Assembly (NCBI GenBank): GCA_029204225.1
Contig: CM055095.1
Span: 13,920,049 to 13,984,048, forward strand
Origin: Diphasiastrum complanatum
Lineage: Eukaryota > Streptophyta > Lycopodiopsida > Lycopodiales > Lycopodiaceae
Reading direction: 5' to 3'
Length of the DNA: 64,000 nt
Shown here in pieces: positions 55,612-64,000 of the stretch. How positions within the stretch are numbered: position 1 is the stretch's first letter; each line of letters opens with the position of its first letter. The notes under the pieces are model-generated. The model searched no databases and was not told where the DNA came from. It saw nothing but the letters and a program-made list of their open reading frames with translations. Position numbers and translations under genes: made by a program.

Positions 55612-56988
55612 CCTAAAAAATTATCTATGAAGATTTAAACATTGATCTTGATATAACTCCAAGATTAGATCTATGCTTGATGAAAGCACTTTTGCTCAAA
55701 GGCTTGATGAGTAGATCGGCAATACAAGAGGACGAGTTGACATGCTCCAAATAGATTTCTCCTCCAATAAGATTTTCTCTCACAAAATGGTGTGCCACTT
55801 CTATATGCTTGCTTCTTGCATGAAATATGAGACTATTGGCAAGAGCTTGGGCCGAAATATTATCAGACTTTGATCATTGGTAGATCATATTCCTTGATGC
55901 ACTTTAGCTCCAATAATAATCTCTTGATCCAAAGCACCTCTTTGGTGGTTGTAATGAGTGATTTGTACTTGGCCTCACATGAAGAGAGAGATATAGTATC
56001 TTGCTTTTTGGAAAGCCAAGATATTAGATTGCCTCCAAGTAGGATAGTTTATGCACTAATAGACTTTCGATCCATCTTGTGACTTGCAAAATCCGAATCC
56101 GAGTAGCTAACAATGGATAGATCTTCACTTTTATAAAGTAGACCATAATCACAAGATGAAGATACATATCTTAGAATCCTCTTGGCCATCTTCCAATGAT
56201 GAATCTTAGGATCTTGCATAAATTGACTCAATTTGTGCACACTAAAACTTAAATCGGGCCTAGTAATGGTAAGCCAAATCAAGGAGCCTACAAGACTCCT
56301 AAAAAGTGTGATGTCCTCGAAGGATCTTTCATCACCTTTATTAGGATCTTTTACAATTTGCTCCATTGGAGTATCTATGCTCTTAGAATTTTCCATATGG
56401 AATTTTTTCAACATAGAGTGAGCATATCTAGATTGGCATATAAAAACATGATCTTCATAAAAATCAATCTCTAGGCCTAGGATGTAATGTATCTCCTAGA
56501 TCTTGCATTTTAAACTCACATCCAAGTGCTAGCTTAGTTTCATCAACTAGCTTGATACAACTTCCACAAAGAATAATGTCATCAACATAAATAAGAAGAA
56601 TGACAATATTACTATCAACAAACTTTAGATACATGGAAGGATCATAGTCACTAAGAGTAAATCCTAGTGAGATAAGGAAAGAATTAAGTCTTGAATACCA
56701 TGATCTTGGTGCTTGCTTGAGTCCATAAAGACTTTTGAAGAACAAGCACACTTTGGACTCATCCTTGATGAATCCTTGAGGTTGTTCCATATAGATCTCC
56801 TCCTCAAGATAACTATTTAGAAAAGCATTGGATACATCTAATTGGAACACCTTCCATTTAAAGAAACAAGCAAGAGAAATAAGAATTCTTATTGTCACCA
56901 TCTTTGCAACGGGTGCAAAGGTCTCTTCATAATCAAGGCCATGGATTTGAGCAAATCCTTTGGCAAGTTCCATTAACCCTAAATCCAC
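55612..56988 (-). pseudogene. Copia RT-RNase H of fragment A
   Basis: 56988-56464: RT with GFAQIHGLDYEETFAPVAKM, WKVFQLDVSNAFLNSYLEEE, SLYGLKQAPRSWYSRL and LIYVDDIILCG (YVDD intact). 56414-56049: SIDTPMEQIVKDPNKGDERS to SDFASHKMDRKSISA. 55612-56048: RNase H with SLSSCEA, then HARSKHIEVAHHFVRE, broken by shifts. Sequence 5' of the RT is missing, replaced by the LTR of another element at 56993. Confidence 0.88.
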
Positions 56989-56993
56989 AACAA

Positions 56994-57534
56994 TGATAGA
57001 AATTTAATCTTCTCTCTCTCCTTTTCTCTCTCACAAAAAGCATAAGAAATAGCAATCCCAATAATGATCAAATCCAATAATTAGCAAATACAAAATAAAG
57101 CATAAGAAATGGAGAAAAAGAGAGGAAGAGCAAGAAAATTCATCAATCCATTTCTAAAGAGAACCAATCTACTTTATTGAAATGAGAAAATGAACATGAG
57201 GAACAACTCGAGTTGGTCCCTTTTTATAGTAGAGAGGAGGACCCTGGTCTCTGAATCCTATTGGTCCAATCTTGCCTCTCTTTTTATTCAAATTTAAAAA
57301 AGTGTGAGAACCATCAAAATTGGAGGGAAACCCAACTTTATTCACTAACTTGAAATTTAGGCCCTGCGACATGAAAAGTCCCGCAAAAAGGCCTAAAGTC
57401 CTTTTATTAACTTTTAACTAATCAATCAAATAACTATGTGATCATCGGGTTGGACTTACACACGCAGGGTGCTAAATCCCTCTGACTTATTAACTAGGGT
57501 TAGGATTGCCTTGGGATTCGCAAACCCTTCAACA
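56994..57534 (-). repeat. LTR of element 6 (3' LTR), minus strand
   Basis: Sense TGTTGAAGGG...TTTCTATCA (TG...CA), about 541 bp. A purine tract TTTTGGTGGGGGATAC (sense) lies just upstream at 57535-57550. A CT-rich run (57008-57040) and CTATAAAAAGG TATA-like box (sense, near 57225) are visible. The lower boundary is inferred from where fragment A resumes. Confidence 0.6.
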
Positions 57535-57747
57535 GTATCCCCCACCAAAACTGGTGGCGGTCCCATGACACCTGCAATATGCAGTTATTGGGGACTTTTA
57601 TTGGCTTCATGCCGAATCTTAATTAAATGATATTGCACCTTCTCATAAATCAAGACGTGCAGTATTGAAATCCAAATTATGCGGCAGAAAACAACGGTGG
57701 GCTCCGGCAATCCACTTGGAAGTTGTCCATGAGGTGAAGCGCGATTC

Positions 57748-58483
57748 CTAAGAGCCTCCCATCAGAGCCGCACGGAAATACAGTTGAACAATCGACAGCT
57801 GATCTTTGATTTGCTCTGAGGCCATCGGCTTAATTGGATCAAATGCCAGGGTAGGAAGGCAATCGTCCCATTTGGTTGCCACTGACGCCAACAGAGTTAG
57901 ATCTTTTGCAAACATTGCCGATTGTCGCACCATTGGATCCGTAGAGTGGACATACTCTCTCTGATATGCTTGTAAGGCCCGGTGAAAATCCACTGAAATG
58001 TTCCAACTGTAAGGCTGATGGATGATTGGCCAATTGGGCGTATGGACGATGATTTTATCCATAGCCAATCTCAAATCTTTCCATTTTTGTCTTCTCGGCA
58101 TTGGCATGTAATAAGGATCTACCCGCAACTGGCGAGGGCTGGCAACGTAACTCCTAATTGATTCCGGAGTTTTCTCAAAAACCGTGATTCTCCATGCCGG
58201 CTGCTCTCCCAGTGCAGGTATTTTGTCTAATTCTTTGCCGGCCTCGATCTTGGAGGTCTTAAATTTGAGAACCCATCCACCACGCGAGGACTCATGTGGA
58301 TGCTACTTTAAGAAGGTCTGGATCTGGTCCTTGACAGTTGATGGGCCTTCTGAATAAATGGCTTGTCCTTGATGAGGATGGACCCGCTTGTACTGCCGGT
58401 ATAGTTGGCAGTTGATCTGCTAGATCTGGAGCTCCCCCCTGGTCCATGCTCGAATCAACCCCTGTATCCATCTGTACAGCCAT
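57748..58483 (-). pseudogene. Element-6 open region of unknown function (~240 residues, frameshifted)
   Basis: Starts at ATG 58483 (MAVQMDTGVDSS). After one frame change near 58370 and one stop near 58305 it runs open through GGWVLKFKTSKIEAGKELDK, PAWRITVFEKTPESIRSYVA, DPYYMPMPRRQKWKDLRLAM, PIIHQPYSWNISVDFHRALQ to LYFRAALMGGS. It lies directly upstream of the purine tract and LTR of element 6, the place of the last gene of an LTR element. I recognise no RT, RNase H or gag signature. Candidate for an extra or envelope-position gene, or a gag fragment joined by deletion. Confidence 0.45.
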
Positions 58484-59251
58484 ATGGAAAATTCTAAGAG
58501 CATAGATACTCCAATGGAGCAAATTGTAAAAGATCCTAATAAACGGTGATGAAAGATCCTTCGAGGACATCACACTTTTTAGGAGTCTTGTAGGCTCCTT
58601 GATTTGGCTTACCATTACTAGGCCCGATTTAAGTTTTGGTGTGCACAAATTGAGTCAATTTATGCAAGATCCTAAGATTCATCATTGGAAGATGGCCAAG
58701 AGGATTCTAAGATATGTATCTTTATCTGTGATTATGGTCTACTTTATAAAAGTGAAGATCTATCCATTGTTAGCTACTCGGATTTGGATTTTGCAAGTGA
58801 CAAGATGGATCGAAAGTCTACTAGTGCTTACACTATCTTTCTTGGAGGCAATCTAATATATTGGCTTTCCAAAAAGCAAGATACTATATCTCTCTCTTCA
58901 TGTGAGGCCGAGTACAAAGCACTCACTACAACTACCAAAGAGGTTCCTTGGATCAAGAGATTATTGGAGCTAAAGTGCATCAAGGAATATGATCTACCAA
59001 TTATCAAGTGTGATAATATCTCGGCCCAAGCTCTTGCCAATAATCTCATATTTCATGCAAGAAGCAAGCATATAGAAGTGGCACACCATTTTGTGAGAGA
59101 AAAGCTTATTGGAGGAAAAATCTATTTGGAGCATGTCAACTCGTCCTCTTGTATTGCCGATCTACTCACCAAGCCTTTGAGCAAAAGTGCTTTCATCAAG
59201 CAAAGATCTAATCTTGGAGTTATATTAAGATCAATGCTCAAATTTTCATAG
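58480..59251 (+). pseudogene. Copia RT tail and RNase H of fragment B, plus strand
   Basis: Inverted copy of the distal part of fragment A, beginning at CCATATGGAAAATTC. HMENSKSIDTPMEQIVKDPN is followed by a stop, then SQFMQDPKIHHWKMAKRIL, then 188 open codons (58685-59251) with SDLDFASDKMDRKSTSAYTI, SLSSCEAEYKALTTTTKEV, IKCDNISAQALANN, HARSKHIEVAHHFVREK and CIADLLTKPLSKS. RNase H here is better preserved than in A. Confidence 0.88.
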
Positions 59252-59266
59252 ATAATTTTTTAGAAG

Positions 59267-59963
59267 TGTGAAGAATTGAAAAAGATTATCGATGTTAGAT
59301 ATAGGAGTCTTATGTTTTTATATCAAGCATCTAGGTGTAGGATGTTGATAGGACCAAATTTGGCATAGATGGCAAATTACCCATTTCCACTTGTAATGCC
59401 ACTATTTAGCCAAAATAGAGTAAGAGGCTAAACTCGTGCCAATTAGAGTGTAGACAAGTGTAATACTTTTGTTTGATGAAATTTAAGAGGTCCAATAGAA
59501 GTTGAGGTTTGCTTGAAAATGGTCCAATAGAATTTAGAGGTGAATGGATCAATGGTCCAATAGGATTAAGAGGTGGCAAAAGTGTGGTCCAATCATAGTT
59601 AAGCATAGTGGTAGCTTGTGGATCTACTAGTATCATTGTACTTCTCATTTGGATCTAATTGATTTTGAGATTGAATGGATTTTGTGAGTAATTGGTTTTC
59701 TAGCTTTCTCTCTCTACCCAAGAGCTCATGATGATTTTATCTCTCTACCCGAGGAGAGCAGCTTGTTTTTACTTAGATTATTTTTGGAACACTTCCCACA
59801 CATGTGAGTGAGAGTTGGAAGTGATTGAATGCATGTAGTGTGTTTTTGCCATAGAATCAAAGATAGATCTTGAATCTCAATCTAGTCTTGATCTTGATGC
59901 ATCTACACACCTTAGGAGATCACAAGTACAGGTTGTGGACAGTCCACACATTTGAAATCAACA
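59267..59963 (+). repeat. 3' LTR of copia fragment B (family A)
   Basis: 697 bp, TGTGAAGAATTG...GAAATCAACA. Four CCAAT-type repeats (59489-59592) instead of five; terminal palindrome TGTGGACAGTCCACA then CACATTTG where relatives have CACGTGTG. Confidence 0.88.
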
Positions 59964-59968
59964 AAAGA

Positions 59969-60187
59969 TTAAAGCACTTCCAAAATACACTTTAAAGAGT
60001 TTACCTCTCGTACTCTTGGATCCTCTGTGTGCACTTCATTGGCCCAAATATGATCGTTGACAATCCTCCTTGTCCAAATCCTAAGGCCTTTGCATTGTGT
60101 GCATGTACATGGTATACTCTCATCATATTCTATTTGAATCTGGTCCAATAATCCAATTGCAAATAGCACAAATTCTTTCAGTGTCAT
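59969..60187 (-). pseudogene. Transposase-associated domain of a CACTA (En/Spm) transposase
   Basis: LKEFVLFAIGLLD, then IPCTCTQCKGLRIWTRRIVN and DHIWANEV. This matches the pattern of the Transpos_assoc domain: a hydrophobic helix, CPCxxC, Trp/Arg, and a DHL-like ending, which precedes the TNP2 transposase in plant CACTA elements. The frame reaches a GAG|GTAAAC donor-like site near 60005. The TNP2 catalytic part expected next is absent, its place taken by copia fragments A and B. Confidence 0.58.
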
Positions 60188-60225
60188 TCAAGTGAAAATT
60201 GACAAATTCTAACATCTGACGAATT

Positions 60226-60564
60226 TCAACATGTCACAAAAATTGACAAAATAGTCTTTGTACATTTAGTGCATTTGCAACCTTCATTTGAGCAATATAC
60301 TATCTCACAATCCTCAACCAAATCGAAGTACATCACTATTACAAACAAAAAAATTATGACATAAATCAATATACATACATGTGAAGGATCAATAGGCTGT
60401 CTACGTCGACTAATGGAAGAGCTTGAAGATGAACCAGTCAATAGTTGTTCATTGTACTTTAGTCTTGCTTGTTCCTTTTTTCTGTGATAGAGCTCAATTC
60501 TTTTTTCTTTTTCTAAATCACGTGGAGGTACGATAATTTTTCTAGAATTCATAATTCCAATCAA
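60226..60564 (-). CDS. Upstream exon candidate of the CACTA-like transposase
   Basis: 112-codon frame. Its first half (SRKIIVPPRDLEKEKRIELY, HRKKEQARLKYNEQLL, a run of Ser) is charged and probably helical. The middle VCILIYVIIFLFVIVMYF is probably intron read-through. The rest (EDCEIVYCSNEGCKCTKC) has Cys pairs like the transposase-associated domain downstream. Likely two exons of the same gene as 59969-60187. Confidence 0.35.
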   Translation of the reverse strand: MIGIMNSRKIIVPPRDLEKEKRIELYHRKKEQARLKYNEQLLTGSSSSSSISRRRQPIDPSHVCILIYVIIFLFVIVMYFDLVEDCEIVYCSNEGCKCTKCTKTILSIFVTC

Positions 60565-62400
60565 ATGTCATTGTAAGAATAAATTTGCAAGAAAATTTAT
60601 ACACTCATATTCAAATAACAAATAAAGTGCAATTGATGTCAATATCAATAACAATATATACCTGCTGTTGCGATCATGAGATGAATCGCCATTTGATGAT
60701 GATGACATCGTTGATGACATATACACACTGTAGCTAGCTACTCTATATCACATCATAAGTAATCATTATGAGACCGTATGTACTGAACAAATATAATTTG
60801 TTAAAGACATGCCAACATCTGATCCATGTATATTCTAGTTATGCGTAATGAAAATCTAATATTCTAGTAACATTCCTATCAAGAAAATTGCTTGGGTGGG
60901 GCAACACATGATGATCAATCAAAATGAGGTTCATACTGACAAATGTTAGGACATCAGTAGATAGTGCGTGCAAACCTATCTCAACAAATTTAAAGACCAC
61001 ATAGCAGTCAATGTTCGAAGCCTTCCATTTGAACTCTTGTCCAAGATGAGTGATGATCTCACTCAATCTTTCTTTCAAGATGGAATGATCAAAATCAAAC
61101 AATCAGTCATATACTCAATTGATTGATTGCCCACTCAATCACTCATTTGATTAATTAATACTTGGCTCAAGTTAGTTAGGGATAAATCTCTTTGGATTGG
61201 CCTAGTGTGCCATGGTATCTCATGACGAGCAATATGCATTCGCCCTTTCTATCTATGGTTGCTTTGTATGCAAGATGATGTTCCTCGAATCGAAAAGAAA
61301 AGGCGAGCAATTGGACAATGTCAATCAATCATATACTAGCTAGCACACCATTGATCAACATCTTTATTACAATGCTAAATGATATTTCAACTAATTACTA
61401 TGATATCATATAAGGTTATATAGGTCACACATCAACAATTAAAAAGATATATCATATAGGTCACATATCACTAAGGTCCTCAATATAAGAATCTAAATGA
61501 CCCCATGCAACCATTTAAGAGGTCACATGACAAAAGCAAAAAATTTTCTATTTGACCATATAATCATGTCATCAAATTATATCAAATGTATGACACCTAG
61601 ATTATTAATAAACTAAATGTTTTATGACATCACCGATTTGACATAATATTATGTCATAAAATCCTAAAAAAAACTTGTCAAATTACTTGTTTAATAACAA
61701 TATTTACTATTTTTTATCTCATGATTTTGTCTTGTATGTCAAATCTCAAGAAAAATAAAATTTATAACAATATAAAACTAGATTTAACAATTAAATACTA
61801 CCATAATGATCTTTGAATTGATTTTTTATGTTCCATCATATTAAAAAATATATTTTATGTAAGATTTTATGTCAAATCCTACAATAAAATATTCTCATAA
61901 AATCTAGAAAAGATTAAGACTTGCATGAATGACATTTAAAGCATGCAAGCCCATGTGGGGGACCCTCCCACGTGTGAAGAGAGGGGAAAAAACTGTGTGG
62001 AACATCCACGCGTGTATAACTTCTGCGTGGATAATCCATGCAAAACTTGAGTGCCAATAAAACCTCATTTCCGTGAGCATTCTTGCTCCTCTTTTTTTGC
62101 TTTCAAGTTCTAGTGGTTTTCCTAATCTAGTGTTTAGTGCCGCTTGCTTGTTATTGCTCTTCCAAGCTCTATAGATCTTGCTTGCTTGCTTGCTTTTGGT
62201 TGCTCTTCCTTGCTAGTGATCTTGCTCTTGCTATTGCTTGCAATCTCTTCCTAATCTATTGATCTTGCTTGCTATTGATCTTGCTTGCTCTTGCTTACTA
62301 TTGATCTATGCTTTCTTGTCATTGCTTACTCTTCTAATCTAACACTCTTTCACTCCCATTCTCCACTACTTTCTAACTTTTAAAGTTTTTCTTTGATAAA
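60565..62400. other. CACTA-like interior; no firm gene
   Basis: AT-rich. A minus-strand frame at 60839-61102 (87 codons) is unrecognised. 61995-62041 contains two copies of the palindromic 17-mer. 62100-62340 is a run of CTTGCTTG/TTGCTCTTG imperfect repeats just before a coding start. Confidence 0.4.
61995..62041. repeat. Middle pair of the palindromic 17-mer
   Basis: GTGTGGAACATCCACGC (61995-62011) and GCGTGGATAATCCATGC (62025-62041). Confidence 0.85.
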
Positions 62401-63155
62401 ATGTCTTCAAGTGGTAGGTCAAGTGGAAGGTCAAGTGGGAGACCATCTAGGAGAAGAGCTTGTGAGGAGCCCGAAGAATATAATCAAGAGTGCTTTGAGA
62501 ATCTATCTCCTCAACAAAGAGATAGAATCAAAAATCTTGTGTTATCTTCTTCGGGTGAATCATCTGAGAGAAGAGCTTCCGAAGATGTCCCTTCCCAGGA
62601 ATTGTGTAGTGTGTATTATGATCTTAATCCACGTGGTGGAGTTATAAAAAATATGTGTGGCAATGTAGTTCATGTCTGTTTGCATGATTTAGTTACTTTA
62701 TATTTTGTTGAATGTAGCTTAGTGATTTTGGAAGACACATGACCGTCGTGGAGTACAAACAAGATTACGATCATGGATATGCCGGCCTTAAGGCTTTTAT
62801 GGAATCCCATGGATTGTTTCCAATCGTAAACTCATAACCTTCATTATTTTGTGATTGTTTACTTTGTGGTTTACAAGTAAGTTTAATCTCAATTTAATTG
62901 AATCTTTGATTCTATTTTGTAGAGAGGCTCTACAACTTCAAGAGTTCGTGATGTGGAAGAAAAGGTGAAAATATTGAGGAGCAAAATGTGGAAGAGAACG
63001 TGAATGAAAGCGAAGGGGAGTTTGAAGATGTGGACACCAACATACACTTACAAGAGAAGGAAGCGGGGAGGGAGGAAGTGATGATGAGTAGAGTTTTAAA
63101 ATTAAATGTACGGCCTTGTAGAAAGCAATGTATGAAGGGGGGATTTATTCTCTAA
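62401..63155 (+). CDS. Putative three-exon gene inside the CACTA-like element
   Basis: Exon 1 from ATG 62401: MSSSGRSSGRSSGRPSRRRA (three SSGR repeats, basic), then ENLSPQQRDRIKNLVLSSSG. A probable exon 2 near 62717-62824 reads GRHMTVVEYKQDYDHGYAGL, ending before GTAAAC. Exon 3 after TTTTGTAG (62922) reads, after one shift, an acidic segment (ENVNESEGEFEDVDTNIHLQ) to TAA near 63155. Basic start and acidic end recall the second (TNPA-like, subterminal-repeat-binding) gene of CACTA elements, but no homology was recognised and its strand is opposite to the transposase remnants. Confidence 0.35.
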
Positions 63156-63676
63156 TCAATGTACTTTTTTTTAAATCAATCAATATAATGTTTTAGCACT
63201 ACATCATTCTTGCAAAAATTTTGAATGCATATATTTTTAATTCATGAATGCAAATGTATAGTCTATTGAATGCATATCTATTGAATGCAAATGTATTTAT
63301 TGATGTATTCAATGCAATGAATCAAAATAAATGTGAATTTACCTTTACTATTGTATCTCCATTGTTTTGCAATCTTTGCTTTTCCTTTTGCGTGCACTTG
63401 ATCTTTCAATCCTTTGCAATGAAAGCTCTTTTTTCATTTTTCATATCCAAGCCTACATCACAAACAAAAAAGATCTTAAAACTTATGATCACAAAAACAC
63501 ATACTATTAACATCCATCAATGAACTAAAAACTCTAAACACTATCAATATTCTCACTCACATTGATCCCCATCTCATCTTCATTCCCATCTATACTCTCT
63601 TTTTCTCTCTCTCACACAAAAGAAAAAGGAAGTCGACCTCTAGTTTAGGAGCGAACCACAAATGTTTTTTTCTTTT
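63156..63676. other. No recognisable gene
   Basis: AT-rich, including TGAATGCA(A/T)AT repeats around 63220-63300. Confidence 0.45.
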
Positions 63677-63999
63677 GCGTGGATTATCCACGCGTGGATA
63701 ATCCACGCAAAATCCAAAGATTTAATAGTGTGGATACCGCGTTGATATAGAAAAAAAATTTATCCACACGGTATCCACGGCCCCAGCTCTCTGGATTTCG
63801 CGTGGATAAAAAAAATTTCACGTGGATAATTTGCCACGCGGTATCCACGCGAAAGTCGAGCCTTTTTTATAAATCTTACTATGGTGTGGATAATCCACGC
63901 GTGGATTATCCACGCCAAATTAAAATTCTCATTTCCGGCTCCGGGTATCAGAAGTTTGCCCGGCTGCCGGTTGTTGGAGTTGGCATGGATAATCCACGC
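63677..63999. repeat. Right cluster of the palindromic 17-mer
   Basis: GCGTGGATTATCCACGC (63677-63693) overlapping GCGTGGATAATCCACGC (63692-63708), GTGTGGATAATCCACGC (63894-63910) overlapping GCGTGGATTATCCACGC (63909-63925), GCATGGATAATCCACGC (63983-63999), and half-sites between (63733-63860). The tract after 63909 also matches 52884 onward (CCAAATTAAA). Confidence 0.85.
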
Positions 64000-64000
64000 G

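Larger units (their letters stand above)
52697..64000 (-). mobile_element. CACTA-like DNA transposon, right end outside window
   Basis: The element-4 LTR breaks off exactly after CTTGAAGGATA (52696), where the two other LTRs continue with GTTAG. The new sequence starts CACAACTAGAAAAC, close to plant CACTA ends. Within 400 bp follows a cluster of the palindromic 17-mer GCGTGGATTATCCACGC; matching clusters lie at 61995-62041 and 63677-63999. CACTA elements characteristically carry such subterminal repeats. Minus-strand remnants at 60187-59969 and 54762-54436 resemble the transposase-associated and DUF4216-like parts of En/Spm proteins. The core is replaced by copia insertions. Confidence 0.55.

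Noticed and set aside
63677-63925. Possible CRISPR-like array of short palindromic repeats
   Set aside because: No regular spacers, overlapping repeats, eukaryotic context, no cas genes.
52779-63999. TTATCCACA/TTATCCACG strings resembling bacterial DnaA boxes
   Set aside because: They are halves of the palindromic 17-mer in plant nuclear DNA full of introns and LTR elements; no bacterial or plastid origin context.
1-64000. tRNA or rRNA genes
   Set aside because: No cloverleaf, A/B box pair or rRNA core noticed; tRNA-like TGGTATCAGAGC strings are retrotransposon primer sites.

Overview
The window is nuclear DNA of a land plant. It is AT-rich and almost entirely made of nested, decayed transposable elements (Ty1/copia retrotransposons, a Helitron tail, a CACTA-like DNA transposon, MITEs). 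Against this background there is one convincing intact host gene: a six-exon plant laccase on the minus strand at 38158-40720. The species cannot be named from the sequence. The plant assignment rests on the laccase intron pattern (152-bp second and 129-bp fourth exon), initiator-Met-tRNA primer sites, and RVT_2-type copia polyproteins.

Layout. 1-941: end of a PIF1-like (Helitron) helicase, its GC-rich tail and an LTR fragment. 1138-18961: a tandem array of about 2.1-2.7 kb units ('R units') that carry an unrecognised minus-strand coding region. Unit 1 is split by a 12.4-kb LTR retrotransposon (element 5, 3505-15940, 5-bp target duplication CATAT), which is itself split by a complete copia element (element 1, 7811-12849, duplication AACAA). 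18962-22049: a decayed copia (element 2). 22528-24265 and 26109-28104: a direct segmental duplication. Copy 2 carries a 206-bp hAT-like MITE that copy 1 lacks. 25.6-34.5 kb: scattered copia fragments on both strands, a MITE-like element, an unrecognised intron-containing pseudogene, and a copia 5' LTR with its primer site. 36009-36535: a solo LTR with a perfect target duplication. 38158-40921: laccase and its TATA box. 42.4-43.3 kb: a cluster of GC-rich motifs and a 265-bp foldback.

44336-64000 is a second nest. Element 4 (minus strand) carries unusual non-gag-pol reading frames. It is interrupted internally by element 3, a copia that retains gag but has lost most of pol. Its 5' LTR is interrupted at 52697 by a CACTA-like transposon that runs past the end of the window. 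The CACTA-like element has clusters of a palindromic 17-mer, GCGTGGATTATCCACGC, near its left end and at the right edge of the window. It also has remnants of transposase-associated domains. Its middle is filled by two copia fragments arranged head to head as an inverted repeat, with a third LTR element between them.

Functionally, only the laccase looks capable of making a normal product. The retrotransposon frames are broken by stops, frameshifts or deletions, so they act as sequence relics, with LTRs that may still supply promoters. Relative ages can be read from the nesting: the R array predates element 5, which predates element 1; element 4 predates both element 3 and the CACTA-like element, which predates its own copia insertions.
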